Positions 47,895-56,851 of a DNA stretch of 64,000 nt are shown piece after piece (position 1 is the first letter of the stretch; each line of letters starts with the position of its first letter). Source of the stretch: an uncultured Collinsella sp. (GTDB lineage Bacteria > Actinomycetota > Coriobacteriia > Coriobacteriales > Coriobacteriaceae); the NCBI GenBank assembly GCA_958450865.1, contig CAUDNY010000003.1, forward strand, positions 124,001 to 188,000, written 5' to 3'. The translations under genes and the position numbers were made by a program. The notes beneath the pieces were generated by a model. The model did no database searches, was not told where the DNA came from, and saw only the letters and a list, made by a program, of their open reading frames with translations.

Positions 47895-47913
47895 GCTGAC
47901 CAAAAGCTGACCA
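47895..47913. promoter_or_regulatory. Direct repeats GCTGACCA upstream of the tad operon
   Basis: Two exact 8-base repeats, 47895-47902 and 47906-47913, start 11 bases apart, i.e. about one helical turn, 110-130 bases before the first tad gene. They could bind a dimeric activator. This is an inference from spacing only. Confidence 0.35.
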
Positions 47914-47983
47914 GCCCGTCAAGCTCGTGGCAAGGTTTTGGTCGGCACGTCAGCAAACTGCATGTTTCGAGGCTTTTCCGCAG

Positions 47984-48019
47984 CAAAAAAGCCGTCTCCC
48001 GAACAGTTGGGAGACGGCT
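47984..48019 (-). terminator. Terminator of rsgA
   Basis: On the minus strand AGCCGTCTCCC-AACTGTTC-GGGAGACGGCT is followed by TTTTTG, about 18 bases past the rsgA stop. Very strong. Confidence 0.95.
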
Positions 48020-48036
48020 GTCATAGGAAAAATCAA

Positions 48037-49221
48037 TTACAGATGGACATCGGGATCGAGCATTTGAGCGCTCACGCGCATGGATGACGCCAGGTTTTGG
48101 AACGTTTCCAGACGCAGGCTGTCAATCTGCCCGGCGTCTTCGGCCTCGCGAACGGCGCAACCCGGCTCATGGACATGCGTGCAATCGCCAAACCGGCACG
48201 CACGCGATGCCTCGACAATCTCGGGGAAGGCGCGCGCCAGACCCCGCTCGTGACCCACGAGCGGTAGGCTGCGCAGGCCCGGGGCATCGGCGATCACGCC
48301 GGCGTCGCCCGGCAGCGTCACCATCACGCGCGCGACGGTAGTGTGACGGCCCTGGTCGTCGCGTTCGCGCACACCGCCGGTCGCCAACGTATCGTGGCCC
48401 AGCAGTGCATTGAGCAGCGTCGACTTGCCGGCACCCGACTCGCCCAGAATCATGGCGCAGCTCCCGACAGGCACGCAGGCACGGACCTCGTCCAGGCCGC
48501 GGCCCTCGGCAGAGGACGTCACGATCACGCGCACGTCCGGACCCACCAGGCGGCACACGCGGTCCAGATCGCGCTCGAGCTCCTCGGTATCGCAGCGATC
48601 AGCTTTGGTGAGTACCACCACCGGCTCGGCATCGCAGTCGAGCGCCAACACCAGCGAGCGCGCCACGCGGTCGAGCAGCACCTCACCGGCACCGAGCGCC
48701 TGCACGATTAGCACGCTATCCACGTTGGAGCAGAGCACCTGGCGCTCTCCGCGGGCACGGCCGCGCCAACGCTCAAAGCTCGTACGGCGCGGCAGCACGC
48801 ACTCAATCACGCCCATATCGTGCCCGGGAGCGCGGCGCACCGCCACACGATCGCCCACGGCAGGCAGCAGGACCTCGTCCTCACCGCGCGACTTGGCAAA
48901 CCCCACGGCATGCTCGGCGCGGAAGGTATCGTCGGCAGTCGCCACCAGCGGAAACCCGCGATCCAAGCGCACCACGGCGCCAAGCTGCATCTGCTCGGGC
49001 TCCTCGGCATGTGCGCAGAAATCATCAAAGGCAGTCTGCTGAGCTTCATCGACCGGCAGGTCATCAAACGCCGGAACGTCCTGCAGCGCGTCGAGTCCCG
49101 GCACGCTTGCCAGCAGCTCCTCAGCAGATGCGGGAGCCTCGGTCGCGAGCTTCCGACGACGATCGCGCTTAGCCCGCGCCCCCGTCGTCTTTTTCTTCGC
49201 TTTAGCCTTAGCCTTGCCCAC
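48037..49221 (-). CDS. rsgA: Ribosome small subunit-dependent GTPase RsgA
   Basis: A 394-residue circularly permuted GTPase that acts late in 30S maturation. An OB-fold region (about 85-170) precedes the G motifs in permuted order: G4 VVLTKADRCD, G1 ILGESGAGKSTLLNALLG, G3 DAPGLRSLPL. The C-terminal zinc finger is CRFGDCTHVHEPGCAV. A lysine-rich extension (GKAKAKAKKKTTGARAKRDRRRKL) opens the protein. The start is a GTG at 49221 with GGGAGG in front; the longer frame has no ribosome site. A strong terminator follows. Confidence 0.94.
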   Translation of the reverse strand: MGKAKAKAKKKTTGARAKRDRRRKLATEAPASAEELLASVPGLDALQDVPAFDDLPVDEAQQTAFDDFCAHAEEPEQMQLGAVVRLDRGFPLVATADDTFRAEHAVGFAKSRGEDEVLLPAVGDRVAVRRAPGHDMGVIECVLPRRTSFERWRGRARGERQVLCSNVDSVLIVQALGAGEVLLDRVARSLVLALDCDAEPVVVLTKADRCDTEELERDLDRVCRLVGPDVRVIVTSSAEGRGLDEVRACVPVGSCAMILGESGAGKSTLLNALLGHDTLATGGVRERDDQGRHTTVARVMVTLPGDAGVIADAPGLRSLPLVGHERGLARAFPEIVEASRACRFGDCTHVHEPGCAVREAEDAGQIDSLRLETFQNLASSMRVSAQMLDPDVHL

Positions 49222-49366
49222 AGATGCCTCCCAGCACAAAACCACACAACTGAGCAGGTATTTTACCCACAAAAAAAGAGTCGGTCGAGCAAACGCTCGA
49301 CCGACTCACACACTTTCCCTCAGCCCTTTTCATCCGCACGAGAGAAAAGCCAGCAACGTCACCGCA

Positions 49367-49461
49367 GGGCCCGCCCGCCGAGAGGGGTTTCCTAAGGGCA
49401 CATCCCGCAGCCGCAACGCGGCGAGGACGTGCCCGTGGAAACCCCGTAGGCGGGCAGGCCC
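49367..49461. repeat. 95-nt compound hairpin downstream of the P-type ATPase gene
   Basis: Nested stems in order: GGGCC/GGCCC, GCCCGC/GCGGGC, GGGGTTTCC/GGAAACCCC, GGGCAC/GTGCCC and GCCGC-AAC-GCGGC. It lies just past the stop of the ATPase gene and before rsgA. It resembles the other long 3' hairpins in the window but lacks their GA/GA mismatch. No U-tract. Confidence 0.6.
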
Positions 49462-49473
49462 GGGCAGGTTAAC

Positions 49474-52155
49474 TTACTCCTTTTCCACGGCGCGCATGAT
49501 CGCCTTGTAGATCTCCATCAGCGGGATGATCAGGAAGGCCAGGCCCAGCGCGGCAAGAACGCCCTTGAGCTCAAGCGTCACGGGGCCAAAGAACATCTCG
49601 GCAAGCGTCGGCTGCACGGTTACGATCACCGTCAGCACCAGCGCCAGCGCGGCGGAAGCCCACAGCCACTTGTTCTGCTTCTTCATGGTGAACAGCGACG
49701 CACGACGGCTGCGCATATTGAAGCAGTGGAAAATCTCGACCATGTTGAGCGTGATGAACGCCATCATCACGCCTTCCTCGTCGGCATTGCCGGCGATCAT
49801 ATCGGCGATGTGGATGTAGCCCATGTCAAAGTACACGCCCACAAAGAAGCTCGCCAGCACCAGCACGGTGATGATTAGGCCCTGGACCACACAGTCCAGG
49901 CCCATATGTCCGGCAAAGACACCGTCCTTGGCGTTGCGCGGCTTGCGCTTCATGATGTCGCCCTCGGCGTCCTCCATGCCCAACGCGAGCGCGGGGAAGC
50001 AGTCGGTAACTAGGTTCACCCACAGCAGCTGCACCGGCTGGAAGATGGTAAAGCCGATGAGCGTGGCGATAAACACCGAGAACACCTCGGCAAGGTTGGC
50101 CGAAAGCAGGAACTGGATGACCTTGCGGATGTTGTCGTAGATGCGACGGCCCTCTTCGCAGGCACCGATGATGGTGGCGAAGTTGTCGTCGGCGAGCACC
50201 ATGTCGGCGACGTTCTTGGTGACATCGGTACCGGTGATGCCCATGCCCACGCCGATGTCGGCGCGCTTGATGGACGGAGCGTCGTTGACGCCGTCGCCCG
50301 TCATGGCCACGATCTGGTCGCGCGACTTCCAAGCCTCGACGATGCGGGTCTTGTGCTCGGGCTGGACGCGGGCGTACACGCCGTAATCCTCGATGTGCGC
50401 GTCGAGCTCCTCGTCGCTCATGCGATCGAGGTCGGCACCGGTGATGGCCTGGCTGCGATCGGCGACGATGCCCAGCTGCTTGGCGATGGCCACGGCGGTG
50501 TCGATGTGGTCGCCCGTGATCATGACGGTGCGGATGCCGGCGTCGTGCGCCTCGCGGATAGCGTCGGCCACCTCGGGGCGGACCGGGTCAATCATGCCGG
50601 ACAGGCCGCAGAAGACCAGGTCGTGCTCGAGCGCAGCGGGGCCGCAGTCGCTCGGGACCTCGGTGTAGGTGCGGCTTGCCAGCGCCAGTACGCGCAGGGC
50701 CTCGTCGGCCATGGCCTTGTTGGCGGCCACGAGCTCGGCGCGACGCTCCTCGGTTAGGGGGACGACCTTATCGCCGTCGTAGATATGGGTGCACAGGCCG
50801 ATCACCACGTCGGGCGCGCCCTTGGTGTACTGCTCGTACTCGCCGTCCAGGGTCTCGACGACCACGGACATCATCTTGCGGCCCGAGTCAAACGGGGCCT
50901 CGCCCACGCGCGGGTGCTCGGCGGTCAGGCCGGTGAGCCCCGCCTTGCCGGCGTCGTTGACGAGCGCGCACTCAGTCGGCTCACCAACGGCCTCGCCCAG
51001 CTCCTCGTCCCACTGGGCATCGGAGCACAGAGCCATGCCGGCCAGGAACTTCTCCTTAGGCGCAGCGAGCTCGTGCTTGACGACGGTCATCTTGTTTTGG
51101 GTAAGGGTGCCGGTCTTGTCGGAGCAGATGGTCTGTGTGCAGCCGAGGGTCTCGACGGCAGAGAGCTTGCGGATGATTGCCTGGCGCTTGGCCATCTTGG
51201 TCACACCAAGCGACAGCACGATGGTCACGACGGCGACCAGGCCCTCGGGAATGGCAGCGACGGCGAGCGAGACGGCGACCATAAAGGTGTCGAGCAAGGC
51301 AGTCGGGTCGGTAAGGACGTTGCCCACGCCGTGGCGGATGATGTCGACGCCAAAGATGACGACGCAGATGACGATAACCATGATGGTGAGGATGCGGCTG
51401 AGCTCGGCAAGCTTCACCTGCAGCGGCGTGAGCTCTTCCTTGGCCTCGGCCAGGGCGCCGGCAATCTTGCCCATCTCGGTGTTCATACCGGTGCCGACCA
51501 CGACGGCGCGGCCGCGGCCGTATACCACGGTGGAACCCATGTAGCACATGTTCTTGCGGTCGCCGAGCGGCACGTCGTCGGTGCCGGCGGCGAGCTCGAT
51601 CACGTTGGCATGCTTCTCGACGGGCACGGACTCGCCGGTAAGGGCGGCCTCCTCGATCTTCATCGTGGCGCTCTCGAGCACGCGGCAGTCGGCCGGGACG
51701 GAGTCACCCGCCTCGAGCATGATCACGTCACCGGGCACGAGCTCGGCGCTCGGCAGGTGCACGAGCTTGCCGTCGCGCAGCACCTTGGACTGCGCCGCGC
51801 TCATCTCCTGCAGGGCCTCGAGAGCCTCCTCGCTTTTAGCCTCCTGGACCACGCCCAGCACCGAGTTGACGATAACGACGAACATGATGATGGCGACATC
51901 GGCAAAGTCCGCCTCGCCCTTGACCATGCCCGTGAGCGCGCTGATGACGGCGGCAACGATCAGCATGATGACCATGGGGTCGGCCATCTGCTCAAAGAAG
52001 CGCTTCCACAACGGGGTCTTCTCGGCTTCCTCGAGCTTGTTAGGGCCTGTCTTGGCGAGGCGCGACGACGCCTCGTCGTTGCTCAGGCCGAGGTTCTCAT
52101 CGACGCCCTGGTCGCTGAGTACCTCCGCCGCGGCGGACAGGTATTCCTTTTGCAT
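49474..52155 (-). CDS. Calcium-type cation-transporting P-type ATPase (P-IIA-like)
   Basis: An 893-residue cation pump of the SERCA/PMCA-like group, in the cytoplasmic membrane. Key motifs are TGES at 173-176 (dephosphorylation), PEGL near 303 in TM4 (ion site), DKTGT with phospho-Asp at 346, KGAPD for nucleotide binding, and TGDGVNDAPSIKRADIGVGMG in the hinge. The C-terminal cation ATPase domain with six helices is complete. Calcium or manganese export is most likely. The ribosome site AGGAGGGG lies within a hairpin at 52166-52219 that could limit translation. Single-gene unit. Confidence 0.93.
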   Translation of the reverse strand: MQKEYLSAAAEVLSDQGVDENLGLSNDEASSRLAKTGPNKLEEAEKTPLWKRFFEQMADPMVIMLIVAAVISALTGMVKGEADFADVAIIMFVVIVNSVLGVVQEAKSEEALEALQEMSAAQSKVLRDGKLVHLPSAELVPGDVIMLEAGDSVPADCRVLESATMKIEEAALTGESVPVEKHANVIELAAGTDDVPLGDRKNMCYMGSTVVYGRGRAVVVGTGMNTEMGKIAGALAEAKEELTPLQVKLAELSRILTIMVIVICVVIFGVDIIRHGVGNVLTDPTALLDTFMVAVSLAVAAIPEGLVAVVTIVLSLGVTKMAKRQAIIRKLSAVETLGCTQTICSDKTGTLTQNKMTVVKHELAAPKEKFLAGMALCSDAQWDEELGEAVGEPTECALVNDAGKAGLTGLTAEHPRVGEAPFDSGRKMMSVVVETLDGEYEQYTKGAPDVVIGLCTHIYDGDKVVPLTEERRAELVAANKAMADEALRVLALASRTYTEVPSDCGPAALEHDLVFCGLSGMIDPVRPEVADAIREAHDAGIRTVMITGDHIDTAVAIAKQLGIVADRSQAITGADLDRMSDEELDAHIEDYGVYARVQPEHKTRIVEAWKSRDQIVAMTGDGVNDAPSIKRADIGVGMGITGTDVTKNVADMVLADDNFATIIGACEEGRRIYDNIRKVIQFLLSANLAEVFSVFIATLIGFTIFQPVQLLWVNLVTDCFPALALGMEDAEGDIMKRKPRNAKDGVFAGHMGLDCVVQGLIITVLVLASFFVGVYFDMGYIHIADMIAGNADEEGVMMAFITLNMVEIFHCFNMRSRRASLFTMKKQNKWLWASAALALVLTVIVTVQPTLAEMFFGPVTLELKGVLAALGLAFLIIPLMEIYKAIMRAVEKE

Positions 52156-52165
52156 ATAGAGTCCC

Positions 52166-52219
52166 CTCCTGGGATTCGGGCCACTCAGCAGATTGATGCC
52201 CGATCATAATTCCCAGGAG
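52166..52219 (-). promoter_or_regulatory. Leader hairpin that would sequester the ATPase ribosome site
   Basis: In the minus-strand RNA, CTCCTGGGA pairs with TCCCAGGAG, and inside it TCGGGC pairs with GCCCGA around a ~16-base loop. The 3' arm contains AGGAG of the Shine-Dalgarno sequence, 11 bases before the ATG at 52155. It looks like a translational switch; the trigger is unknown and it does not match the yybP-ykoY consensus as I know it. Confidence 0.5.
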
Positions 52220-52307
52220 AAGGGCAAGGGCTCATCAAGGCTGCCGTGCTGAGCGGCAGTTGATAGTGGAGCTATGGTACCCCAAAGCGGCGCGTCTAGC
52301 CAAAACA

Positions 52308-52319
52308 TTCCAATTGGAA
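52308..52319. promoter_or_regulatory. Palindrome TTCCAATTGGAA in the ATPase-pyk divergent region
   Basis: A perfect 12-base palindrome about 290 bases before pyk and 150 before the ATPase gene. The 440-base divergent region also holds two GTTGGTAAAA copies (about 52363 and 52433). Possible operator; no regulator is identified. Confidence 0.3.
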
Positions 52320-52527
52320 ACACGGCTCGAGTGCAACGGTGCAGACCGTGTGATGCTCAATGTTGGTAAAACGTTTTTTCTTCGGCACTTCGTCAAACTG
52401 AAATATCGCCCAGATAGCAGCGGTAAGAGCAGTTGGTAAAATTTTTGCATATACCGTTTTCCCGCAAAAAATGAACTTCTTAATCGGCATACGGTCGTTT
52501 TTTTGGGGTATTCGGTCGGTATTTCGT

Positions 52528-52533
52528 TATAAT
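52528..52533 (+). promoter_or_regulatory. -10 box (TATAAT) of pyk
   Basis: A consensus TATAAT lies 64 bases before the pyk start in an AT-rich stretch, consistent with a strongly expressed glycolytic gene. The -35 is not clear (TTGGGG, 19-base spacing). Confidence 0.6.
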
Positions 52534-52596
52534 CAACTCGATTTTATTTCTTATGCTTTATCTATCAGCGCAAGACGATGTCAGATGGAGGTCTGA

Positions 52597-54057
52597 ATGT
52601 ACAAGCGCACTAAGATTGTATGCACCATGGGTCCCGCCTGCGATAGCGACGAGACCATCCGCGAGATGATCAAGGCGGGCATGAACGTCGCCCGTTTTAA
52701 CTTCTCGCACGGCTCCTACGACGAGCACCACGGTCGCATCGAGCGCGTCCGTCGTATTTCCAAGGAGCTCGGTCTGCCTGTCGGCATCCTGCTCGACACC
52801 AAGGGCCCCGAGGTCCGCACCGGTCTTCTGGTCGACGGCAAGAAGGTTGCCGTCAAGACCGGCGACAAGATCGTCGTCACTGCTCAGCCCACGTCCGAGG
52901 ATTTCCACGGCACCGCCGAGCACATCTCCCTCGACTACCTGGCTCTGCCCTCCGAGGTCGAGAAGGGCTCCCTCATCCTGATCGATGACGGCCTGGTTGC
53001 CCTCGAGGTCGAGTCCGTCGACGGCCAGGACATGACCTGCGTCGTCAAGAACGACGGCCTGATCGGCGAGCGCAAGGGCGTCAACATGCCCAACGTCAAC
53101 ATCTCGCTGCCCGCCATCACCGAGCGCGATCGTCAGGACATCCTCTTTGGCCTGACCGAGAACATCGACTACATCGCCGCTTCCTTCATCCGTGACGGCG
53201 AGTCCGTCCGCGGCATCCGCGAGCTTTGCCGCGAGAACGGTGGCGAGCACGTGACGATCTTCCCGAAGATCGAGTGCGCCCTGGGCGTCGAGAACTTCGA
53301 CGAGATCCTCGAGGCTTCCGACGGCATCATGGTCGCCCGTGGCGACCTGGGCATCGAGATCAAGCCCGAGCTCGTTCCCCACATCCAGAAGGAGATCATC
53401 GCCAAGTGCAACGCGGCCTACAAGCCCGTCATCACCGCTACGCAGATGCTCGACTCCATGCAGCAGAACCCGCGCCCGACGCGCGCCGAGGTTGCCGACG
53501 TTGCTAACGCCATCTACGACGGCACCGACGCCGTTATGCTCTCTGGCGAGTCCGCTGCCGGCAAGTACCCGGTCGAGGCCGTTAAGATGCAGGCCAGCAT
53601 TGCTCTCGAGACCGAGAAGTATCTCCCGGCCCACGCTCCGCTCGAGGTTCCGGCCGATGCTCACGGCACCCGCGTTGTCAACAACGTTGTGGGTATGTCC
53701 GCTGTGAACATGGCTACCACCGTTGGCGCCAAGTGCATCACCGTGCCGACGACCACCGGTCGTACCGCTCGCTTGATCTCGCACTTCCGTCCCAACATGC
53801 CGATCTGCGCGTTCTCCCGCCACGAGTGGGCCGTCCAGCAGATGATTATGTACTGGGGCGTTATCCCGCACCAGGCCGAGATTACCCAGGGCACCGTCAA
53901 CGGCACGATCGTCAAGGCGATCGAGACCGCTAAGGAGCTCGGCTACGTCGAGGCCGGCGATCTGACCGTCGCTACCGCCGGCGATCCCCGCATGAGCGTC
54001 CAGCTCGAGGACAAGGTCTCCTCGACCAACGTCGCTTACGTCGCTCAGGTGCGCTAA
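52597..54057 (+). CDS. pyk: Pyruvate kinase
   Basis: A 486-residue cytosolic enzyme making pyruvate and ATP from phosphoenolpyruvate and ADP, the last step of glycolysis. It has KIVCTMGPA, NFSHGSYDEH, DTKGPEVRTG, the active-site signature FPKIECALGVENFDEIL, MVARGDLGIEI and TATQMLDSM, then a C-terminal allosteric domain. The ATG at 52597 follows ATGGAGGTCTGA. Codon use is strongly biased to C-ending codons, as expected of a highly expressed gene. It is one of the few plus-strand genes, with its own strong promoter and terminator. Confidence 0.97.
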   Translation: MYKRTKIVCTMGPACDSDETIREMIKAGMNVARFNFSHGSYDEHHGRIERVRRISKELGLPVGILLDTKGPEVRTGLLVDGKKVAVKTGDKIVVTAQPTSEDFHGTAEHISLDYLALPSEVEKGSLILIDDGLVALEVESVDGQDMTCVVKNDGLIGERKGVNMPNVNISLPAITERDRQDILFGLTENIDYIAASFIRDGESVRGIRELCRENGGEHVTIFPKIECALGVENFDEILEASDGIMVARGDLGIEIKPELVPHIQKEIIAKCNAAYKPVITATQMLDSMQQNPRPTRAEVADVANAIYDGTDAVMLSGESAAGKYPVEAVKMQASIALETEKYLPAHAPLEVPADAHGTRVVNNVVGMSAVNMATTVGAKCITVPTTTGRTARLISHFRPNMPICAFSRHEWAVQQMIMYWGVIPHQAEITQGTVNGTIVKAIETAKELGYVEAGDLTVATAGDPRMSVQLEDKVSSTNVAYVAQVR

Positions 54058-54086
54058 ATCGTACTTGCAAGCAGATTTGCATTGCA

Positions 54087-54123
54087 AAGGGCCCGGAAGG
54101 CATTGCCTTCCGGGCCCTTTTTC
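54087..54123 (+). terminator. Rho-independent terminator of pyk
   Basis: AAAGGGCCCGGAAGGC-ATT-GCCTTCCGGGCCC is followed by TTTTTC, 30 bases past the stop. Very strong. Confidence 0.96.
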
Positions 54124-54269
54124 TGTGCGCAAATACCTCTTACACGGCATGACACGCAACCAGCTACTTATGGCATGCTACGAAATGTGCAGCTCGTTTG
54201 CCGTGTTTACACCCTGCGGCGGGAGCTATTGGTCGATTGGGATGAGCTGTTCGCCGTTAAGCCGGCCGG

Positions 54270-55118
54270 CTAGCAGCTAGCGATCAGAGAGACTGCGGGA
54301 ACATCAGAAGCAGCAACGCGGGCTGCAAATCCCGCCTCGGTCAGCTCGATGACCTCGGTAAACGTTGCGTCGAAGAACTCCTCGGTTAGCAGGCGATACG
54401 GCGGATGATCGGGCTCGCCGGGGTTTTCGCGTACAATCTCGTGCATGACGCCGATGGTCTTGAGCACATACTCCTTATGGATGGGATACTGCCCAAAACG
54501 CGTCGCAGCGGTATACAGGCGATCGGTCGCACGCGGGATGGAAACAATGCCCAGCGTCTTGCCAAACCAGTCAAAATCGCCCTGCTTTTTAATGCGGAAC
54601 TCCTCGCACGGCTTGCCGCCGTGTGCTTCCAGATACTGGTTCACACGCGTGTTCCATACCGTGTCGGCCACCAGATGCGACCAGACGCCCAGCGTTAAAT
54701 CGAGCAGCGACTGCGCCACATCTTCGGACGCAAGCGAGAACTCACAGGCGCCGGGACCGGCAACCGGCTCGGCATCATTGTAGCACTGGGGATAGTGCAC
54801 GCGGTTCAGTCGCTCGCGTTCCTCGATAATCGAGGTCGCCGCGGCCGGCGCACCGGTGGGCGAACTTTTAAGCAACGGTGCCACATAGGTATCCCAGAAC
54901 TCATGCTCACGAGGCTTAGGGATGGGCTCAGGCTTGGCAAAGTGCGTAATGCGGTACGGGATGGGATCGGCGATGCCAGGGACCATATAGCCCACGAAGA
55001 TATCCGGGACCACGCAGCCAAACAAAAAGGCATTGCGGTCGCGCACGCTACTGGCAAGCGCACCGGTGCGCTCCAGCAAACGCTCCGTCTGAGCAATATG
55101 AATGTTCCAGCTTGGCAT
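54270..55118 (-). CDS. Zinc-dependent phospholipase C-like domain protein
   Basis: A 282-residue protein beginning MPSWNIHIAQTERLLERTG, matching the Zn_dep_PLPC domain, with candidate metal ligands in NIHIA, FGCVVPDIF, THFAKPEP, LGVWSHLVADTVWNTRVNQYL and the C-terminal helices. There is no signal peptide, so unlike true phospholipase C toxins it is probably intracellular with an unknown substrate. The ATG at 55118 with GGGGGTGGCT is chosen over the ATG four codons upstream. It is a single gene after the ECF transporter operon. Confidence 0.78.
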   Translation of the reverse strand: MPSWNIHIAQTERLLERTGALASSVRDRNAFLFGCVVPDIFVGYMVPGIADPIPYRITHFAKPEPIPKPREHEFWDTYVAPLLKSSPTGAPAAATSIIEERERLNRVHYPQCYNDAEPVAGPGACEFSLASEDVAQSLLDLTLGVWSHLVADTVWNTRVNQYLEAHGGKPCEEFRIKKQGDFDWFGKTLGIVSIPRATDRLYTAATRFGQYPIHKEYVLKTIGVMHEIVRENPGEPDHPPYRLLTEEFFDATFTEVIELTEAGFAARVAASDVPAVSLIASC

Positions 55119-55197
55119 AGCCACCCCCATAAAAACCTGGATAACTATACCATCACGGCAAAGCCGCGCGGGCGGCTACGCACGCTCTACGCAGCAA

Positions 55198-55956
55198 CTA
55201 GTCCGTAGCACCGCTTTCGGTTCCATACGACGGCGAAGGCGCCTCGACCACATGGTGATATCGATCGATATAGATGGCGCGGGCACCCAGGCGTCGCACC
55301 AAATCCTGGTGATGCGTGCTCATCAAGACCGTCTTACCCGCCGCAACGTAGGCCAGCAAAAAGTTGACCACGATGTCGCATGAATCCTCGTCGAGCCCAT
55401 TAGTAGGCTCGTCGAGGACCAAGATATCCGGGTTCATCGACACCACCGCAGCCAGCGCAACGCGCTTCTTTTGCCCGCCCGAGAGCTGATAGGGAGAGGC
55501 GTCGGCAAGGTCGGCAACCTGGAACAGCCCCATGGCATCGCGCACGCGGCGCTCGAGCTCGTCTGCCGGCAGCCCCATCTGCGCGGGACCAAATGCGACC
55601 TCCTCGCCCACCGTAGAGCAGAACAGCTGGGCGTCGGCATTCTGGAACACAAAGCCCACACGCTGATGGAACCGCTGGGCCGTCGCGGAATCCTTGAGAT
55701 ATGCCGCATCGATTACGTCCCCGTCAAACAGGTATGCTCCTGCGTCGGCAAGTTCAAGACCGTTAATAAGGCGCATGATCGTCGTCTTACCGCAGCCGTT
55801 GGGACCGAGCAGGGCAACGAGTTCACCACGATCGACCTGCAGCGAAACGCCGTCGACCACCGTATGCCCCGCATAGGAGAACACCACGTCGCGCAGCTCG
55901 ATGAGCGGCGTGGCCTCGGCGCTGCCCGCACCGTTCGTGCCCGCCGCACTATTCAT
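55198..55956 (-). CDS. ECF nickel/cobalt transporter ATPase (CbiO/NikO-type)
   Basis: A ~252-residue ABC ATPase. It has Walker A ALLGPNGCGKTTIMRLI, Q-loop GFVFQNADAQLFCSTVGEEVAFGP, signature YQLSGGQKKRVALAAV, Walker B ILVLDEPTNGLD and the H-loop STHHQDLV. FQNADAQLF is typical of energy-coupling-factor ATPases. The start may be ATG 55956 or, better spaced from GGGAAGGGCGAC, a TTG at 55968. It is the third gene of a metal-uptake operon (substrate subunit, T-component, ATPase). Only one ATPase gene is present, so it would act as a homodimer. Confidence 0.9.
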   Translation of the reverse strand: MNSAAGTNGAGSAEATPLIELRDVVFSYAGHTVVDGVSLQVDRGELVALLGPNGCGKTTIMRLINGLELADAGAYLFDGDVIDAAYLKDSATAQRFHQRVGFVFQNADAQLFCSTVGEEVAFGPAQMGLPADELERRVRDAMGLFQVADLADASPYQLSGGQKKRVALAAVVSMNPDILVLDEPTNGLDEDSCDIVVNFLLAYVAAGKTVLMSTHHQDLVRRLGARAIYIDRYHHVVEAPSPSYGTESGATD

Positions 55957-56014
55957 ATCGATCGTCAAAACGTCGCCCTTCCCTATTTGTATCCCCAGCC
56001 GGAACCAGCAGCGT

Positions 56015-56851
56015 CTACAGCACCGCGCACAACACGGCGAGCAGAACCACGCCGGCCGCATAGACCGCATCGCGCCAGCCAAACCCGGCGCGTGCAGGCG
56101 CCGGATACACGCCGGCAAAGCCGCGGCAAAGCATAGCCTCATCCATCGCGCGGCTGCACTCCATCGCCTTGATAAACGTCATGCCCATGATACCCGCCAG
56201 CGAGTCGGTGCGCGAAAAACCCGCAGGCGCGGAACCGACGCTGCGCAGCATGACCGATTCGCACAGATCGTGCGCCGTGCGTCCCAGCACCTCGATATGC
56301 TTGAGCGCCATATCGAAAGCAAAGATGACCTCGTCGGGCAGGTGCAGCATCTTGAGCGCCGCCGACATGCGGCTCCAGGTGAGCGTCCACGAAACACCCA
56401 GCACCAGCGACACGTTAATGAACGTCTTGAGTGCAATCTTGAGCATGGCGCCCGTGGCAGAAGCACCCAGCAGCAGGGCAGGCAGCGCCAGAACCACGGC
56501 AAACCCCGCGGCAGCCAACGCCGGCACAAAGGTAGCGCGCAGCCCGCGTACGGGGCGCACCGCGACCAGCACCAACGCGATCGCCGCCATCAACATCAGG
56601 TACAGCGGGCTTTGCGTCAGACACACGCACAGGACGCAAACGAACATCCCTAACAGGCGCACCGGAGCCGAAACGCAAGAAAGGGCGCGGTCGACCATCG
56701 ACCCGCCCTCGTTCGCGCCTCCACCCAGGCGAACCCGCTCAAGCAGGCTCGCCAGGTGCAGGACGTTCTTTTGCATCACACGATGCCGAGCCCCCGCGGG
56801 CTCGTATCGCTCCTCGGCCGCAAGCCAACTAGGCAGCTCGGCTATTGCCAT
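56015..56851 (-). CDS. ECF transporter T-component (CbiQ/NikQ-type)
   Basis: A 278-residue membrane protein with about six helices (LLGMFVCVLCVCLTQSPLYLMLMAAIALVLVAV ... GWRDAVYAAGVVLLAVLCAVL). The conserved coupling helix motif SRAMDEAMLCRGF contains the Ala-Arg-Gly-like signature that contacts the ATPase. It links the nickel/cobalt-binding subunit encoded upstream to the ATPase encoded downstream. The start is set at ATG 56851, overlapping the upstream gene by 23 bases; a GTG two codons earlier is possible. Confidence 0.88.
   Translation of the reverse strand: MAIAELPSWLAAEERYEPAGARHRVMQKNVLHLASLLERVRLGGGANEGGSMVDRALSCVSAPVRLLGMFVCVLCVCLTQSPLYLMLMAAIALVLVAVRPVRGLRATFVPALAAAGFAVVLALPALLLGASATGAMLKIALKTFINVSLVLGVSWTLTWSRMSAALKMLHLPDEVIFAFDMALKHIEVLGRTAHDLCESVMLRSVGSAPAGFSRTDSLAGIMGMTFIKAMECSRAMDEAMLCRGFAGVYPAPARAGFGWRDAVYAAGVVLLAVLCAVL

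Noticed and set aside
52558..54159. 533-codon minus-strand frame opposite pyk
   Set aside because: Shadow of the strongly biased pyk coding sequence, including the terminator region.
54082..54273. 63-codon plus-strand frame after pyk
   Set aside because: It starts inside the pyk terminator and has no ribosome site. The last ~30 codons look protein-like but there is no independent support.
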